Part shown: in pieces, positions 1 to 6,502 of the stretch
Layout of the letters: each line of letters starts with the position of its first letter
Position numbering within the stretch: the first letter of the stretch is position 1
Assembly (NCBI GenBank): GCA_016765435.1
Contig: JAESPY010000076.1
Span: 1 to 7,853, forward strand
From: Emcibacter sp.
GTDB taxonomy: Bacteria > Pseudomonadota > Alphaproteobacteria > Sphingomonadales > Emcibacteraceae
DNA: 7,853 nt
Direction: 5' to 3'
Position numbers and translations under genes: made by a program
Notes under the pieces: generated by a model
Told to the model about the DNA's origin: nothing
What the model saw: the letters and a program-made list of their open reading frames with translations, nothing else
The model's database searches: none

Positions 1-742
1 TATCCACATCATCAGCGGTCATGCCGTTGAATTCCAGAGCCTCTTTCACCACATTGGCCAGATTGACCACCGCATGACGGAAAACTTCTTTGCCCCGCAT
101 ACGCAAAAATCCTGTGGACTGGGTTGAAGACACCCCCCCATCCACATAAAGATAATCATTATAACGGCCGTCCGAATGAAGATGCGAGGACAGAATACCC
201 TGATCCTCTGACGTGCCAGTGCCTTCCTGAGCAGATAACACCACGGCCCCGGCTCCATCTCCAAACAAGACACAGGTTGTTCGGTCCTTCCAGTCGAGTA
301 TCCGGGAAAAAGTCTCTGCCCCGATCACAAGCACGTGTTTCGCTTGCCCCGCGCGGATAAAATTATCCGCCGTTGCAATAGCATAAATAAAGCCTGAACA
401 AACGGCCTGTATATCAAACGCCGCCCCCTTTTCCATACCCAAAGCCGCCTGTACGCGGGTCGCGGTGGACGGAAATGTCTGATCCGGTGTCGAAGTCGCC
501 AGAACAATCAAATCAATATCATTCGCCGAAAGGCCCGCCGATGCCAAAGCTCTTTCAGCCGCTTTCAACGCAAGGTCAGAGGTCATTTCCCCCTCTGCCG
601 CAATATGTCTTTGTTTAATGCCCGTACGCTCGATAATCCAATCATCGGTGGTATCGACCAAATCTTCCATTTGCTTATTGGTGATTATTCTTTCAGGCAA
701 ATAAGAACCACAGCCGGCAACAATAGAACGTAACATGGTCAT
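1..742 (-). CDS. fabH: Beta-ketoacyl-ACP synthase III (FabH), 3' end missing
   Basis: FabH condenses acetyl-CoA with malonyl-ACP to start each round of type II fatty-acid synthesis in the cytoplasm. Reading the minus strand gives 247 residues before the left edge; the family usually has about 320. Visible family marks are GCGSYLPER near residues 10-18, [14 protein letters not shown] (33-46), the active-site cysteine in DIQAVCSGF (Cys115), and [12 protein letters not shown] (159-170). The catalytic His and Asn (the PHQAN and GNTSAAS regions) would lie just beyond the window, so the gene is cut by the edge and there is no sign that it is broken. Two starts are possible: ATG at 742, which overlaps the plsX stop as ATGA, or ATG at 736. 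GAGGATAAGG lies just upstream and can serve either. The overlap implies translational coupling to plsX. Identity is firm; the start is uncertain by two codons. Confidence 0.97.
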   Translation of the reverse strand, partial: MTMLRSIVAGCGSYLPERIITNKQMEDLVDTTDDWIIERTGIKQRHIAAEGEMTSDLALKAAERALASAGLSANDIDLIVLATSTPDQTFPSTATRVQAALGMEKGAAFDIQAVCSGFIYAIATADNFIRAGQAKHVLVIGAETFSRILDWKDRTTCVLFGDGAGAVVLSAQEGTGTSEDQGILSSHLHSDGRYNDYLYVDGGVSSTQSTGFLRMRGKEVFRHAVVNLANVVKEALEFNGMTADDVD

Positions 743-1788
743 ACAGCCTTATCCTCGATCACTTCTTCAGCATAATTATCAAAACGTTCAAGGTCTCTGA
801 TAATTTTACCCGCAAGGTTATTTGATGCCATATCCGCCGCCACGCCAATAGCACTGGCAAAACCGGACGCAGAAGCGCTACCGTGACTTTTGATTACTAA
901 GCCGTTCAACCCCATAAAGACTGCGCCATTATGATTATTCGGGTCCAGATGATCCTTAAGACCGCTCAAAGCCGGTTTAGCAAACAGATAGCCAATTTTC
1001 GACATCAGAGAATCTGACAGAGCCTCCTTCAGCATACCCGCAATCATGCGCGCTGTGCCCTCTGCGGTTTTCAAGGCGACATTGCCTGTAAAACCATCAG
1101 TGACAACCACATCCACATCCCCATTGGCAAGGCCGTGTCCTTCGGTAAAGCCGACATAATCCATGGGCAAATTCGCATCGCGCAACATCCGGTCCGCGTT
1201 TTTAATGATCTCGTTGCCCTTCAGTTCCTCGACCCCCACATTAAGCAGGGCTACAGAAGGATTGGCAAGACCCAGTACTGTCCGGGCAAAAGCCGCCCCC
1301 ATGATGGCAAACTGGACAAGGTTATCTTCGGTGCATTCCACATTCGCCCCAAGATCAAGCATAATGCTCTCACCACAAGACGTGGGCAATAAAGAGGCCA
1401 GAGCCGGTCTGTCAATGCCCGGCATCGTCCGCAGCATAAATTTCGACATGGCCATCAATGCGCCAGTATTTCCGGCAGAAACAGCCGCACAGGCTTTGCC
1501 GTCCTTCACAGCCCGTATCGCCAGACCCATACTGGATTCACGTCCTCGCCGCAAAGCTTGTCCCGGCTTTTCTTCTGCCGTAACAATTTTGTCGGTATGG
1601 ATGATTTCGCAGCTCTCTTTTAAAAGAGGGTATTTGGTCACTAAGGGTGCAATTTGAGTTTCATCCCCAAATATCATAAATCTGACATCCGGCAATCTTT
1701 CACGGGCAATGCTCGCTCCCTCAATTACAATCTGAGGTGCGTCGTCCCCCCCCATAGCATCCAGGGAAATTATGTTTTTACGCGTCAA
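739..1788 (-). CDS. plsX: Phosphate acyltransferase PlsX
   Basis: PlsX converts acyl-ACP and phosphate to acyl-phosphate, the acyl donor for PlsY in phosphatidic acid synthesis; it is a peripheral membrane enzyme. The 349 residues match the usual family length. Seen motifs: [12 protein letters not shown] (8-19) at the N-terminus, [12 protein letters not shown] (102-113), LDLGANVEC (144-152), [13 protein letters not shown] (181-193), [13 protein letters not shown] (228-240) and [13 protein letters not shown] (293-305). The start is TTG: the reading frame meets a stop (TGA) only four codons upstream and has no ATG or GTG before the conserved MGGDD, so TTG at 1788-1786 is effectively the only usual start codon. 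A weak GAAGA lies about 7 bases upstream. The stop overlaps the fabH start. The gap to the DUF177 gene is 96 bases, too small for rpmF, which often sits between these two genes in other bacteria. Confidence 0.97.
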   Translation of the reverse strand: MTRKNIISLDAMGGDDAPQIVIEGASIARERLPDVRFMIFGDETQIAPLVTKYPLLKESCEIIHTDKIVTAEEKPGQALRRGRESSMGLAIRAVKDGKACAAVSAGNTGALMAMSKFMLRTMPGIDRPALASLLPTSCGESIMLDLGANVECTEDNLVQFAIMGAAFARTVLGLANPSVALLNVGVEELKGNEIIKNADRMLRDANLPMDYVGFTEGHGLANGDVDVVVTDGFTGNVALKTAEGTARMIAGMLKEALSDSLMSKIGYLFAKPALSGLKDHLDPNNHNGAVFMGLNGLVIKSHGSASASGFASAIGVAADMASNNLAGKIIRDLERFDNYAEEVIEDKAV

Positions 1789-1884
1789 GGTAATTCTTCA
1801 CTCTGATTTGTGGCATCTGGCCGAAAACCTGTTGTAATCCGTTTAAATCTATCGCACACGACAATACTGATTAATAGATTATCT

Positions 1885-2481
1885 TCAAGTCTTATGTTTC
1901 AAACTTTTCAAAACGTCAAAAGGATTTTTCTTTTCCGTTTCCAGAAGCAAATCCTCCTCCTTAACAATTTTTTGCCCAAGTTCCTCGCCCGTCACACCCT
2001 GTTTCCGGGGATAAGGATTGATGGCAAGAGAAAAATGTTGCGCGATCATTTCCCCCACATCAATAATGTCTGAGCTTAAAAGCTCAATATCTTCCTCATC
2101 GTGCGTAAAGTCGATCTCTGCGGCTTCTCCACGATGTTTTTTTGGAGCTTGTTGCAATATTATGGTAAATTCACCAGAAATATTTTCTTCAATCGGGTCA
2201 AGAGAAATGCCACAGGATTGTACAACTTTCGCTCTGAATGTTGCCTCCAGTTTATAATGTTTCTTTTTTCCCCGGTTCTCGGACGGGGAAATGAGACACT
2301 CTGCGACCAGACTATCGATGCTCAATACCGCATATCGTTCTGCAAGCGCCGATCTTTCCTGTTCGCTTGCCTCAAATTTGCACTCCCGCCCTTTTGACAG
2401 GATACGCGTGACATCAATGGGCCGGGAAAATTCGACTTCTATTTCTGGATTTGCCGGTGTTTCTGAATCATTTTTGGACAT
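1885..2481 (-). CDS. DUF177 / YceD-family protein
   Basis: This 198-residue protein belongs to the DUF177 (YceD) family, whose members are linked to 23S rRNA accumulation or processing in bacteria and plastids; the exact biochemical role is not settled. Seen features are an N-terminal beta-rich part beginning EFSRPIDVTRI (18-28), the central AKVVQSCGISLDPIEENI stretch (84-101), an acidic segment (DFTHDEEDIELL, 124-135), the DVGEMIAQHFSLAINPYPRK block (141-160) and a terminal NPFDVLKSL (186-194). Only one cysteine (Cys90) remains of the CxxC-like pair found in gammaproteobacterial YceD. ATG at 2481 directly follows the TAA stop of the upstream chaperone gene, with GAAGTGAG as a likely ribosome site inside that gene's end, so the two are probably translated together. 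Its place upstream of plsX-fabH is the conserved location of this family. Confidence 0.9.
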   Translation of the reverse strand: MSKNDSETPANPEIEVEFSRPIDVTRILSKGRECKFEASEQERSALAERYAVLSIDSLVAECLISPSENRGKKKHYKLEATFRAKVVQSCGISLDPIEENISGEFTIILQQAPKKHRGEAAEIDFTHDEEDIELLSSDIIDVGEMIAQHFSLAINPYPRKQGVTGEELGQKIVKEEDLLLETEKKNPFDVLKSLKHKT

Positions 2482-3021
2482 TTAGCTCACTTCTGTAAAA
2501 ATTAGTTTAGCCTGCATTACATCTTCAACGGCCTGTTCTTCCAGACCCTTAACCTGCCGCGCCACATAGGACACAAACTTGCCAAGTACCACCTCATCAG
2601 GCTCCGCACCCCGGTAAATATTGCGGACAAGAGAAGATTTCAGCGCAGGTGCCATATCGTCAGCACGCACAGCATGCCGGTAAACAGTCATCCGCCCGTA
2701 ATAGGCTTCGGCCATAACCTTGACCTTTTTACCGACACTCATGTCCCCGACGCCCATTTCCCGGAGCGACATATCCATATTATCAAACAATACTTCCTGC
2801 AAATAACGGATCAGGAGCGCCACCTGCTTGTCATCTTCACGGGACTCCAGCCGGTTAATCACCAGACCAAGATGAAGAATGATCAGGTCAAACCGCCCAT
2901 CAAGCGTATCTGCCACCTGCCAGTTTGCATAAAATTCCGGACAACGCGCCTGCTCTACAATTTTTGAGAACAAGACATGAGCCACATCTTTAATTTTTTT
3001 ATTTCGCCTAAAAAACGTCAT
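2482..3021 (-). CDS. Ubiquinol-cytochrome c chaperone (CBP3/UQCC1 family)
   Basis: This 179-residue protein matches the ubiquinol-cytochrome c chaperone family (Pfam Ubiq_cyt_C_chap), related to mitochondrial Cbp3/UQCC1, which assist cytochrome b synthesis and assembly of the bc1 complex. Seen motifs: QVADTLDGRFDLIILHLGL (35-53), LFDNMDMSLREMGVGDMSV (78-96), KKVKVMAEAYYGRMTVYR (98-115) and LVRNIYRG (131-138). It has no signal peptide and is predicted cytoplasmic. The start is ATG at 3021; AAGGAT lies about 11-13 bases upstream, a rather long spacing. It is the first gene of the minus-strand block and its stop abuts the DUF177 start. The family implies that the organism has a cytochrome bc1 complex, a useful lineage hint for Alphaproteobacteria. 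Function is inferred from family membership. Confidence 0.9.
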   Translation of the reverse strand: MTFFRRNKKIKDVAHVLFSKIVEQARCPEFYANWQVADTLDGRFDLIILHLGLVINRLESREDDKQVALLIRYLQEVLFDNMDMSLREMGVGDMSVGKKVKVMAEAYYGRMTVYRHAVRADDMAPALKSSLVRNIYRGAEPDEVVLGKFVSYVARQVKGLEEQAVEDVMQAKLIFTEVS

Positions 3022-3069
3022 ATAAAGGTCATATCCTTATTTAAAAACATTGACTAGCCGGATGACAGG

Positions 3070-3091
3070 TGCCATTTTGTGCCATGTTTTG
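3070..3091. repeat. Tandem TGCCAT direct repeat in the divergent promoter
   Basis: TGCCATTTTG (3070-3079) is followed at once by TGCCATGTTTTG (3080-3091). The two TGCCAT units lie 10 bases apart, about one helical turn, in the middle of the bamE/chaperone divergent region. This could be a pair of regulator half-sites or chance; no regulator is recognised. Confidence 0.4.
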
Positions 3092-3128
3092 CGTTTGGTA
3101 TCATGCCAGAGCGCATTCTGCAATTAAA

Positions 3129-3145
3129 ACTGGACATATTCCAGT
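3129..3145. promoter_or_regulatory. 17-base palindrome upstream of bamE, possible operator
   Basis: ACTGGACATATTCCAGT has perfect 6-base arms (ACTGGA and TCCAGT) around CATAT. It ends 22 bases before the bamE ATG and touches the TATAGA candidate -10 box (3145-3150). Placement and symmetry suit a dimeric repressor site. The regulator is unknown, and chance cannot be excluded for a site this short. Confidence 0.35.
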
Positions 3146-3167
3146 ATAGACGAGCATAAATAATCTT

Positions 3168-3632
3168 ATGAAAAGTACAACAAAAACGATCCTCATTGTC
3201 ACTATAGCTGTTTTAGCCCTTGGCGCTTGCAGCTCTCGCAAATTTGTCCGGGGATATATGGCCGATGAAGCGGTGATAAGTTCCATCCGCGCTCAGGTGG
3301 ATACTCGTGACTCCGTAAAAGAGATGTTGGGCAGCCCGTCTTCCGTTGCAACTTTTGACAATGACAACTGGTATTATTATTCTAAAAAGTCTGAAAGTCT
3401 GGCCTTTTTCAAGGAAGACATTACGGAGTTGAATATTATTGCCGTTCGTTTTGATAGTGATGGTTATGTTACCGCCGTTGACCGTTACACCCTTGATGAC
3501 CGGAAGAATATTGATCCGGTCGGCGAGACAACCCCGACACATGGCCGGGAGTTGAGCTTCATTCAGGAATTATTCGGTAATATTGGCAGATTTGGCGCCG
3601 GTGGCCCGTCTAATGTTCAACCCGGCAACTAA
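3168..3632 (+). CDS. bamE: Outer membrane assembly lipoprotein BamE (SmpA/OmlA family)
   Basis: BamE is a lipoprotein subunit of the BAM complex, which inserts beta-barrel proteins into the outer membrane. The 154-residue product starts with a lipoprotein signal: positively charged MKSTTK, a hydrophobic stretch (ILIVTIAVLAL) and the lipobox LGAC with lipidated Cys21. The SmpA/OmlA domain follows at about 27-110, with the typical TRDSVKEMLGSPSS (46-59) and DNDNWYYYSKK (64-74) stretches and the closing VRFDSDGYVTAVDRY strand (93-107). The C-terminal tail (about 110-154) is polar and rich in Gly, Pro and Asn. No good ribosome-binding site precedes the ATG at 3168, but the signal peptide leaves no other reasonable start. 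It faces away from the chaperone operon, the arrangement commonly seen in Alphaproteobacteria. Confidence 0.93.
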   Translation: MKSTTKTILIVTIAVLALGACSSRKFVRGYMADEAVISSIRAQVDTRDSVKEMLGSPSSVATFDNDNWYYYSKKSESLAFFKEDITELNIIAVRFDSDGYVTAVDRYTLDDRKNIDPVGETTPTHGRELSFIQELFGNIGRFGAGGPSNVQPGN

Positions 3633-3805
3633 ACCAATCCGTCTTAATTATTTACCTGTGACACTCTCGTGGCCAGATAAACATGTTAAATACGGATATC
3701 TTCCTTAAAAAATCAACGACTCAATGGCCATCTGACGCTGGTCATATCCCCGATATGCACGGTTTTAACAGCCAAACAGGCCAAAAAATGTGTTGTATAC
3801 CTAAA

Positions 3806-3847
3806 AATAAAAATAAATATTATCAAAAATCAGTATTTATTTTTATT
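3806..3847. terminator. 14-bp A/T-only inverted repeat, possible terminator
   Basis: AATAAAAATAAATA (3806-3819) and TATTTATTTTTATT (3834-3847) are perfect complements around a 14-base loop. The T-rich right arm could act like the U-tract of a terminator for bamE, which ended about 170 bases earlier. The stem has no G-C pair, so its strength as an intrinsic terminator is doubtful; it may be only a DNA-structure element. Confidence 0.35.
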
Positions 3848-3922
3848 AGAAGTTACGATTGAAACCTTCATTTCATTTCTCTAAATTCCTCTTTTTTCAG
3901 AAATAGTTACAACATATATTAT

Positions 3923-3978
3923 TTAGATATGCCGTTTGGCTTATTTCTATTTTTTCGATATAGAAGTATTATATCTAA
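3923..3978. other. Possible branched (three-stem) fold
   Basis: An outer 8-bp stem (TTAGATAT 3923-3930 with ATATCTAA 3971-3978) encloses a small GCC-gttt-GGC hairpin (3931-3940) and a 9-bp stem with one G-T wobble (3942-3950 with 3960-3968, loop 3951-3959). The nested pairing would give a 56-base three-way junction. It matches no riboswitch or small RNA that I recognise. In AT-rich DNA some of this pairing will arise by chance. Confidence 0.3.
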
Positions 3979-3987
3979 TGGCCTATA
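3974..3987 (+). repeat. 14-base repeat, copy 1 (TCTAATGGCCTATA)
   Basis: The same 14 bases occur again at 6315-6328, just after the first chemoreceptor gene. The core ATGGCCTAT also forms both arms of the hairpin at 6340-6375. This copy lies 10 bases before the FNR-like box and 120 bases before the receptor start. Confidence 0.7.
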
Positions 3988-3996
3988 CATAATCTC

Positions 3997-4010
3997 TTGA
4001 CCTGGATCAA
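3997..4010 (+). promoter_or_regulatory. FNR/FixK-type binding site upstream of the first chemoreceptor
   Basis: TTGACCTGGATCAA matches the FNR/FixK family consensus TTGAT-N4-ATCAA at 9 of 10 specified bases. Regulators of this family respond to oxygen loss, redox state or nitric oxide. The site is centred about 103 bases before the ATG at 4107. Candidate -10 boxes downstream are TAATAC (4030-4035), which would put the site near -38.5, and GATAAT (4047-4052, 5 of 6 to consensus), which would put it near -55.5. Neither is the textbook -41.5, so activation by this site is plausible but not shown. Confidence 0.6.
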
Positions 4011-4106
4011 CCGCGGCTTAAGCTCTTCTTAATACCCCTTACATAAGATAATGCTCAAGAACGTATATTTGAATTTAATATATGTAAAAATGATAGGGTG
4101 AAAGAT

Positions 4107-6308
4107 ATGATTATTTGGTCTAATCTCATTAATACAGTAAAAAATATGAACATCAGGAACCGCCTGATTATGGGGTTCTCTACCATATGTATAATATTAA
4201 CCGTTGTTATTGGCATAACGATCTATCAATTGAAATATATTGACACACAAATAAGTCGTATTGATAATCTTCGCGTCCCCACTTCCGCCGCAAGCTCATC
4301 GCTGGTTGAGGATATTTATGCCTCTCTCGCCTCTCTGCGGGGATATATGCTCACCGGAAAAGACAAATTCAGAAATCAACGTGCAGACATCTGGACTGAT
4401 ATTGATCAGTTAAAGGGCAAAATAGATGTTTTAGCTGGCAACTGGACCAATCCTAAAAATATAAAGGCATGGACTGATTTTAAAACCACTCTGGAAGAAT
4501 TCCGTACCGCTCAAGCCACTGTCGAGAATATTGCCAACAGCCCGGAACAATATCCGGCCAATATCATATTAAATAAGGAAGCCATGCCCCGCGCCACTGT
4601 CATGTTCACAAAAATCACAGCCTTGATTGACATAGAAATACAGATGCCCGCCACCGCCGAACGAAAAAGGCTTTTGGGCATCATGGCCGACGTTCGCGGT
4701 ACCCTTGGCCTTGGCATTGCCAATATACGTGCTTTTTTATTAACCGGCGACAACAGCTACAAAGATAAATTTAACAAGCTATGGGCTAAAAATGAACGAC
4801 GTTTTCAGGATTTGAGAAAAAACGCTGGTCTTCTTGGCCCCAAACAATCTAATGCTTTTGATATCTTCGTTAAACAGCGGGCAATATTCAATCCCATTCC
4901 TGCCATATTGTTTAACATACGCGGATCTGAAAAATGGAATATGGCAAACTATCTTTTAATAAAGGAGGCCGCGCCCCGCGCCACGCTTCTTCTTAATACA
5001 CTAATCGGTGCCGATGGCACAGGCGGCATGGTCGCCAATCAACGCGCCCTGTTATCGGCCGATGTGGCAGACAGCAGGTCCCATTCCAACGGTCTGATAA
5101 CACTTTTATGGATACTACTGGCCCTGGGTTTAACATTGGCAACCGGAATTGTTTTTCTGGTTTCTGCCTCCATTACAAAACCTGTTAGTGCCATGACAAA
5201 TGCCATGACAAAACTGGCAGAAGGCGACACAACTGTTGAGGTTCCCGGTCTTGACCGAGGGGATGAAATCGGAGAGATGGCCACATCGGTAAATGTCTTC
5301 AAAACCAATGCCATTGAACGGCGACAACTGGCGAAAGAAGCCGAAGATGCCCGTCTGCTTCAAGAAGAAACCGAGAAACGTCATCAAAGCGAGACAAAAG
5401 CTGCCGAGGCAAAGAAGCTGGTAGAAGACAAACAGCAGGAAGAAGACACCAAGGCAAAAAATCTGGCCGAGCGTCTGAAAATGGCTCAAAAGTTCGAAGA
5501 TAGTATTGGTGGTGTTCTACAGACTGTCTCCAGTGCGGCAACGGAATTAAATGCCACCTCTGAATCAATGAGCAATTCTGCCAACAATATGAAGGATGAG
5601 GCTATGTCCGCCTCTTCGGCAACAACCGAAGCCGGACAGAATGTGGAGATTGTCGCCAGTGCCGCAGAAGAAATGACCGTATCCGTTCAAGATATTTCAG
5701 GTCAGATAAACAACGCCTCCGCAGCCTCGAAGACCGCCTTGGCATCCGTCAATAATGCCTCTCAGAGAGTGACACAAATGGCCGATAGTTCGGAAAAAAT
5801 CAGCGAAGTTATCCTGTTGATTAACGATATAGCCGAACAGACCAATTTACTTGCCCTCAATGCAACTATTGAAGCGGCACGGGCGGGGGAAGCGGGTAAG
5901 GGATTTGCCGTTGTCGCATCCGAAGTGAAAAACCTTGCCACCCAAACCGCGACAGCTACCGATGAAATCAGAAAACAAATCAACGAAATGCAGGAAACCA
6001 CCAACGATACGGTAACCGCTGTTCAGGAAATTGCTATAACCATTCGTGAGCTGGATGAGATATCATCATCCATTGCTGTCTCCGTGGAACAACAGGCCAC
6101 TGCCATGCAGGAGATCAGCCGCAATTCACTGGAAGCCGCAACCGGTACGGAAACGGCTGGCCAGAATGTCAAAAATGTCAGTCTTATGGCTGAAGAAACT
6201 GGCCATGCGGCCTCCGACGTACTCAGCGCATCACGTGAATTATCCGGTCAAGCCTCTACCTTAAAAACGACCGTTGATGACTTTCTGACAGAAATCCGCA
6301 ACGGCTAA
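4107..6308 (+). CDS. Methyl-accepting chemotaxis protein with duplicated helical sensor
   Basis: This is a transmembrane chemoreceptor that would control CheA through CheW. Numbered from ATG 4107 (733 residues): TM1 about 20-42; periplasmic, probably all-helical sensor about 43-328; TM2 about 329-354; HAMP about 355-407 ([19 protein letters not shown]); a charged coiled coil (407-460); and an MCP signalling domain (about 467-733) with the highly conserved tip [20 protein letters not shown] (574-593) and [15 protein letters not shown]. The sensor is a double repeat: LRGYMLTG (77-84) and EAMPRAT (158-164) recur as IRAFLLTG (207-214) and EAAPRAT (287-293), offset about 130. This resembles HBM-type bimodular sensors; the ligand is unknown. 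No CheR/CheB-tether pentapeptide ends the protein. ATG 4107 is preferred over GTG 4098 because AGGGTGA (4095-4101) gives it a good ribosome site. Confidence 0.93.
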   Translation: MIIWSNLINTVKNMNIRNRLIMGFSTICIILTVVIGITIYQLKYIDTQISRIDNLRVPTSAASSSLVEDIYASLASLRGYMLTGKDKFRNQRADIWTDIDQLKGKIDVLAGNWTNPKNIKAWTDFKTTLEEFRTAQATVENIANSPEQYPANIILNKEAMPRATVMFTKITALIDIEIQMPATAERKRLLGIMADVRGTLGLGIANIRAFLLTGDNSYKDKFNKLWAKNERRFQDLRKNAGLLGPKQSNAFDIFVKQRAIFNPIPAILFNIRGSEKWNMANYLLIKEAAPRATLLLNTLIGADGTGGMVANQRALLSADVADSRSHSNGLITLLWILLALGLTLATGIVFLVSASITKPVSAMTNAMTKLAEGDTTVEVPGLDRGDEIGEMATSVNVFKTNAIERRQLAKEAEDARLLQEETEKRHQSETKAAEAKKLVEDKQQEEDTKAKNLAERLKMAQKFEDSIGGVLQTVSSAATELNATSESMSNSANNMKDEAMSASSATTEAGQNVEIVASAAEEMTVSVQDISGQINNASAASKTALASVNNASQRVTQMADSSEKISEVILLINDIAEQTNLLALNATIEAARAGEAGKGFAVVASEVKNLATQTATATDEIRKQINEMQETTNDTVTAVQEIAITIRELDEISSSIAVSVEQQATAMQEISRNSLEAATGTETAGQNVKNVSLMAEETGHAASDVLSASRELSGQASTLKTTVDDFLTEIRNG

Positions 6309-6314
6309 CCCTCC

Positions 6315-6328
6315 TCTAATGGCCTATA
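6315..6328 (+). repeat. 14-base repeat, copy 2 (TCTAATGGCCTATA)
   Basis: Identical to 3974-3987. It begins six bases after the first receptor's stop and lies 11 bases before the large hairpin, which carries two further ATGGCCTAT cores. It is 174 bases before the second receptor's start. Confidence 0.7.
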
Positions 6329-6339
6329 TAATAAGTGCC

Positions 6340-6375
6340 TTATGGCCTATGTCATCCATATGACATAGGCCATAA
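6340..6375. terminator. Perfect 16-bp hairpin between the two chemoreceptor genes
   Basis: TTATGGCCTATGTCAT (6340-6355) pairs perfectly with ATGACATAGGCCATAA (6360-6375) around a CCAT loop. It begins 31 bases after the stop of the first receptor. The position suits a terminator or transcript-stabilising hairpin, but no T-run follows on either strand, so it is not a classic intrinsic terminator. As DNA it could also be a binding site, since each arm contains ATGGCCTAT, the core of the flanking 14-mer. Confidence 0.55.
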
Positions 6376-6466
6376 AACTGCTCCCACAAAGATAAAATTA
6401 TAAGAAAATTTTAACGATTTAATCCCACCCTGTGCTCCTATTGAATTTTCAGGAAATTTACACCTG

Positions 6467-6472
6467 TATAAA
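6467..6472 (+). promoter_or_regulatory. Candidate -10 box for the second chemoreceptor
   Basis: TATAAA lies 30 bases before the ATG at 6503. The nearest -35-like hexamers are TTGAAT (6441-6446, spacer 20, too long) and TTTTCA (6446-6451, spacer 15, short). This is a weak promoter guess; it would make the second receptor independent of the first. Confidence 0.3.
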
Positions 6473-6502
6473 ATCCAACTAAATAGAGGCAAGGGTAATA
6501 AA

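Larger units (their letters stand above)
3022..3167. promoter_or_regulatory. Divergent promoter region between the chaperone operon and bamE
   Basis: These 146 bases must hold the promoters of the minus-strand operon and of bamE. No strong sigma-70 pair is visible. Toward bamE, TATAGA at 3145-3150 could be a -10 box, but it has no good -35 partner. Toward the chaperone, TTAAAT near 3039-3044 (read on the minus strand) with CTGTCA 18 bases upstream is a weak candidate. The region also holds a 17-base palindrome (3129-3145) and a tandem TGCCAT repeat (3070-3091), both listed separately. That a divergent promoter lies here follows from gene layout; the exact boxes are guesses. Confidence 0.55.
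3633..4106. other. Long AT-rich intergenic region with inverted repeats
   Basis: This 474-base stretch contains no convincing gene. It is clearly richer in A and T than the genes on either side. It holds a weak hairpin with ATGGCCA/TGGTCAT arms (3724-3730 and 3739-3745), a 14-bp all-A/T inverted repeat (3806-3847), a possible branched fold (3923-3978), the first copy of the 14-mer TCTAATGGCCTATA (3974-3987) and an FNR-like box (3997-4010). A further AT-only inverted repeat (TATATT/AATATA, 4064-4082) lies close to the first chemoreceptor gene. No GC-rich stem followed by a T-run was found just after bamE. Confidence 0.7.

Noticed and set aside
1163..1657. A 164-codon open frame on the plus strand inside plsX
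   Set aside because: It lies fully antisense to plsX, whose conserved motifs are clear, and its translation shows no domain features. It is a coding shadow.
1789..1884. Promoter-like TTGAAG / TATTGT pair (spacer 16) on the minus strand before plsX
   Set aside because: Each hexamer matches only 4 of 6 consensus bases, which is expected by chance in AT-rich DNA. It is mentioned only as a possibility.
3018..3032. Four-codon minus-strand leader frame (MTFI) ending in an ATGA overlap with the chaperone start
   Set aside because: The ribosome site is only two bases from its ATG, which is too close, and such tiny frames are common by chance.
4098..4106. GTG at 4098 as the start of the first chemoreceptor
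   Set aside because: It has no ribosome-binding site upstream, while ATG at 4107 has AGGGTGA at good spacing. The difference is only three residues.
3633..4106. A CRISPR array, tRNA or known riboswitch in the long gap
   Set aside because: There are no regularly spaced repeats, no tRNA-like cloverleaf and no riboswitch motif that I recognise.
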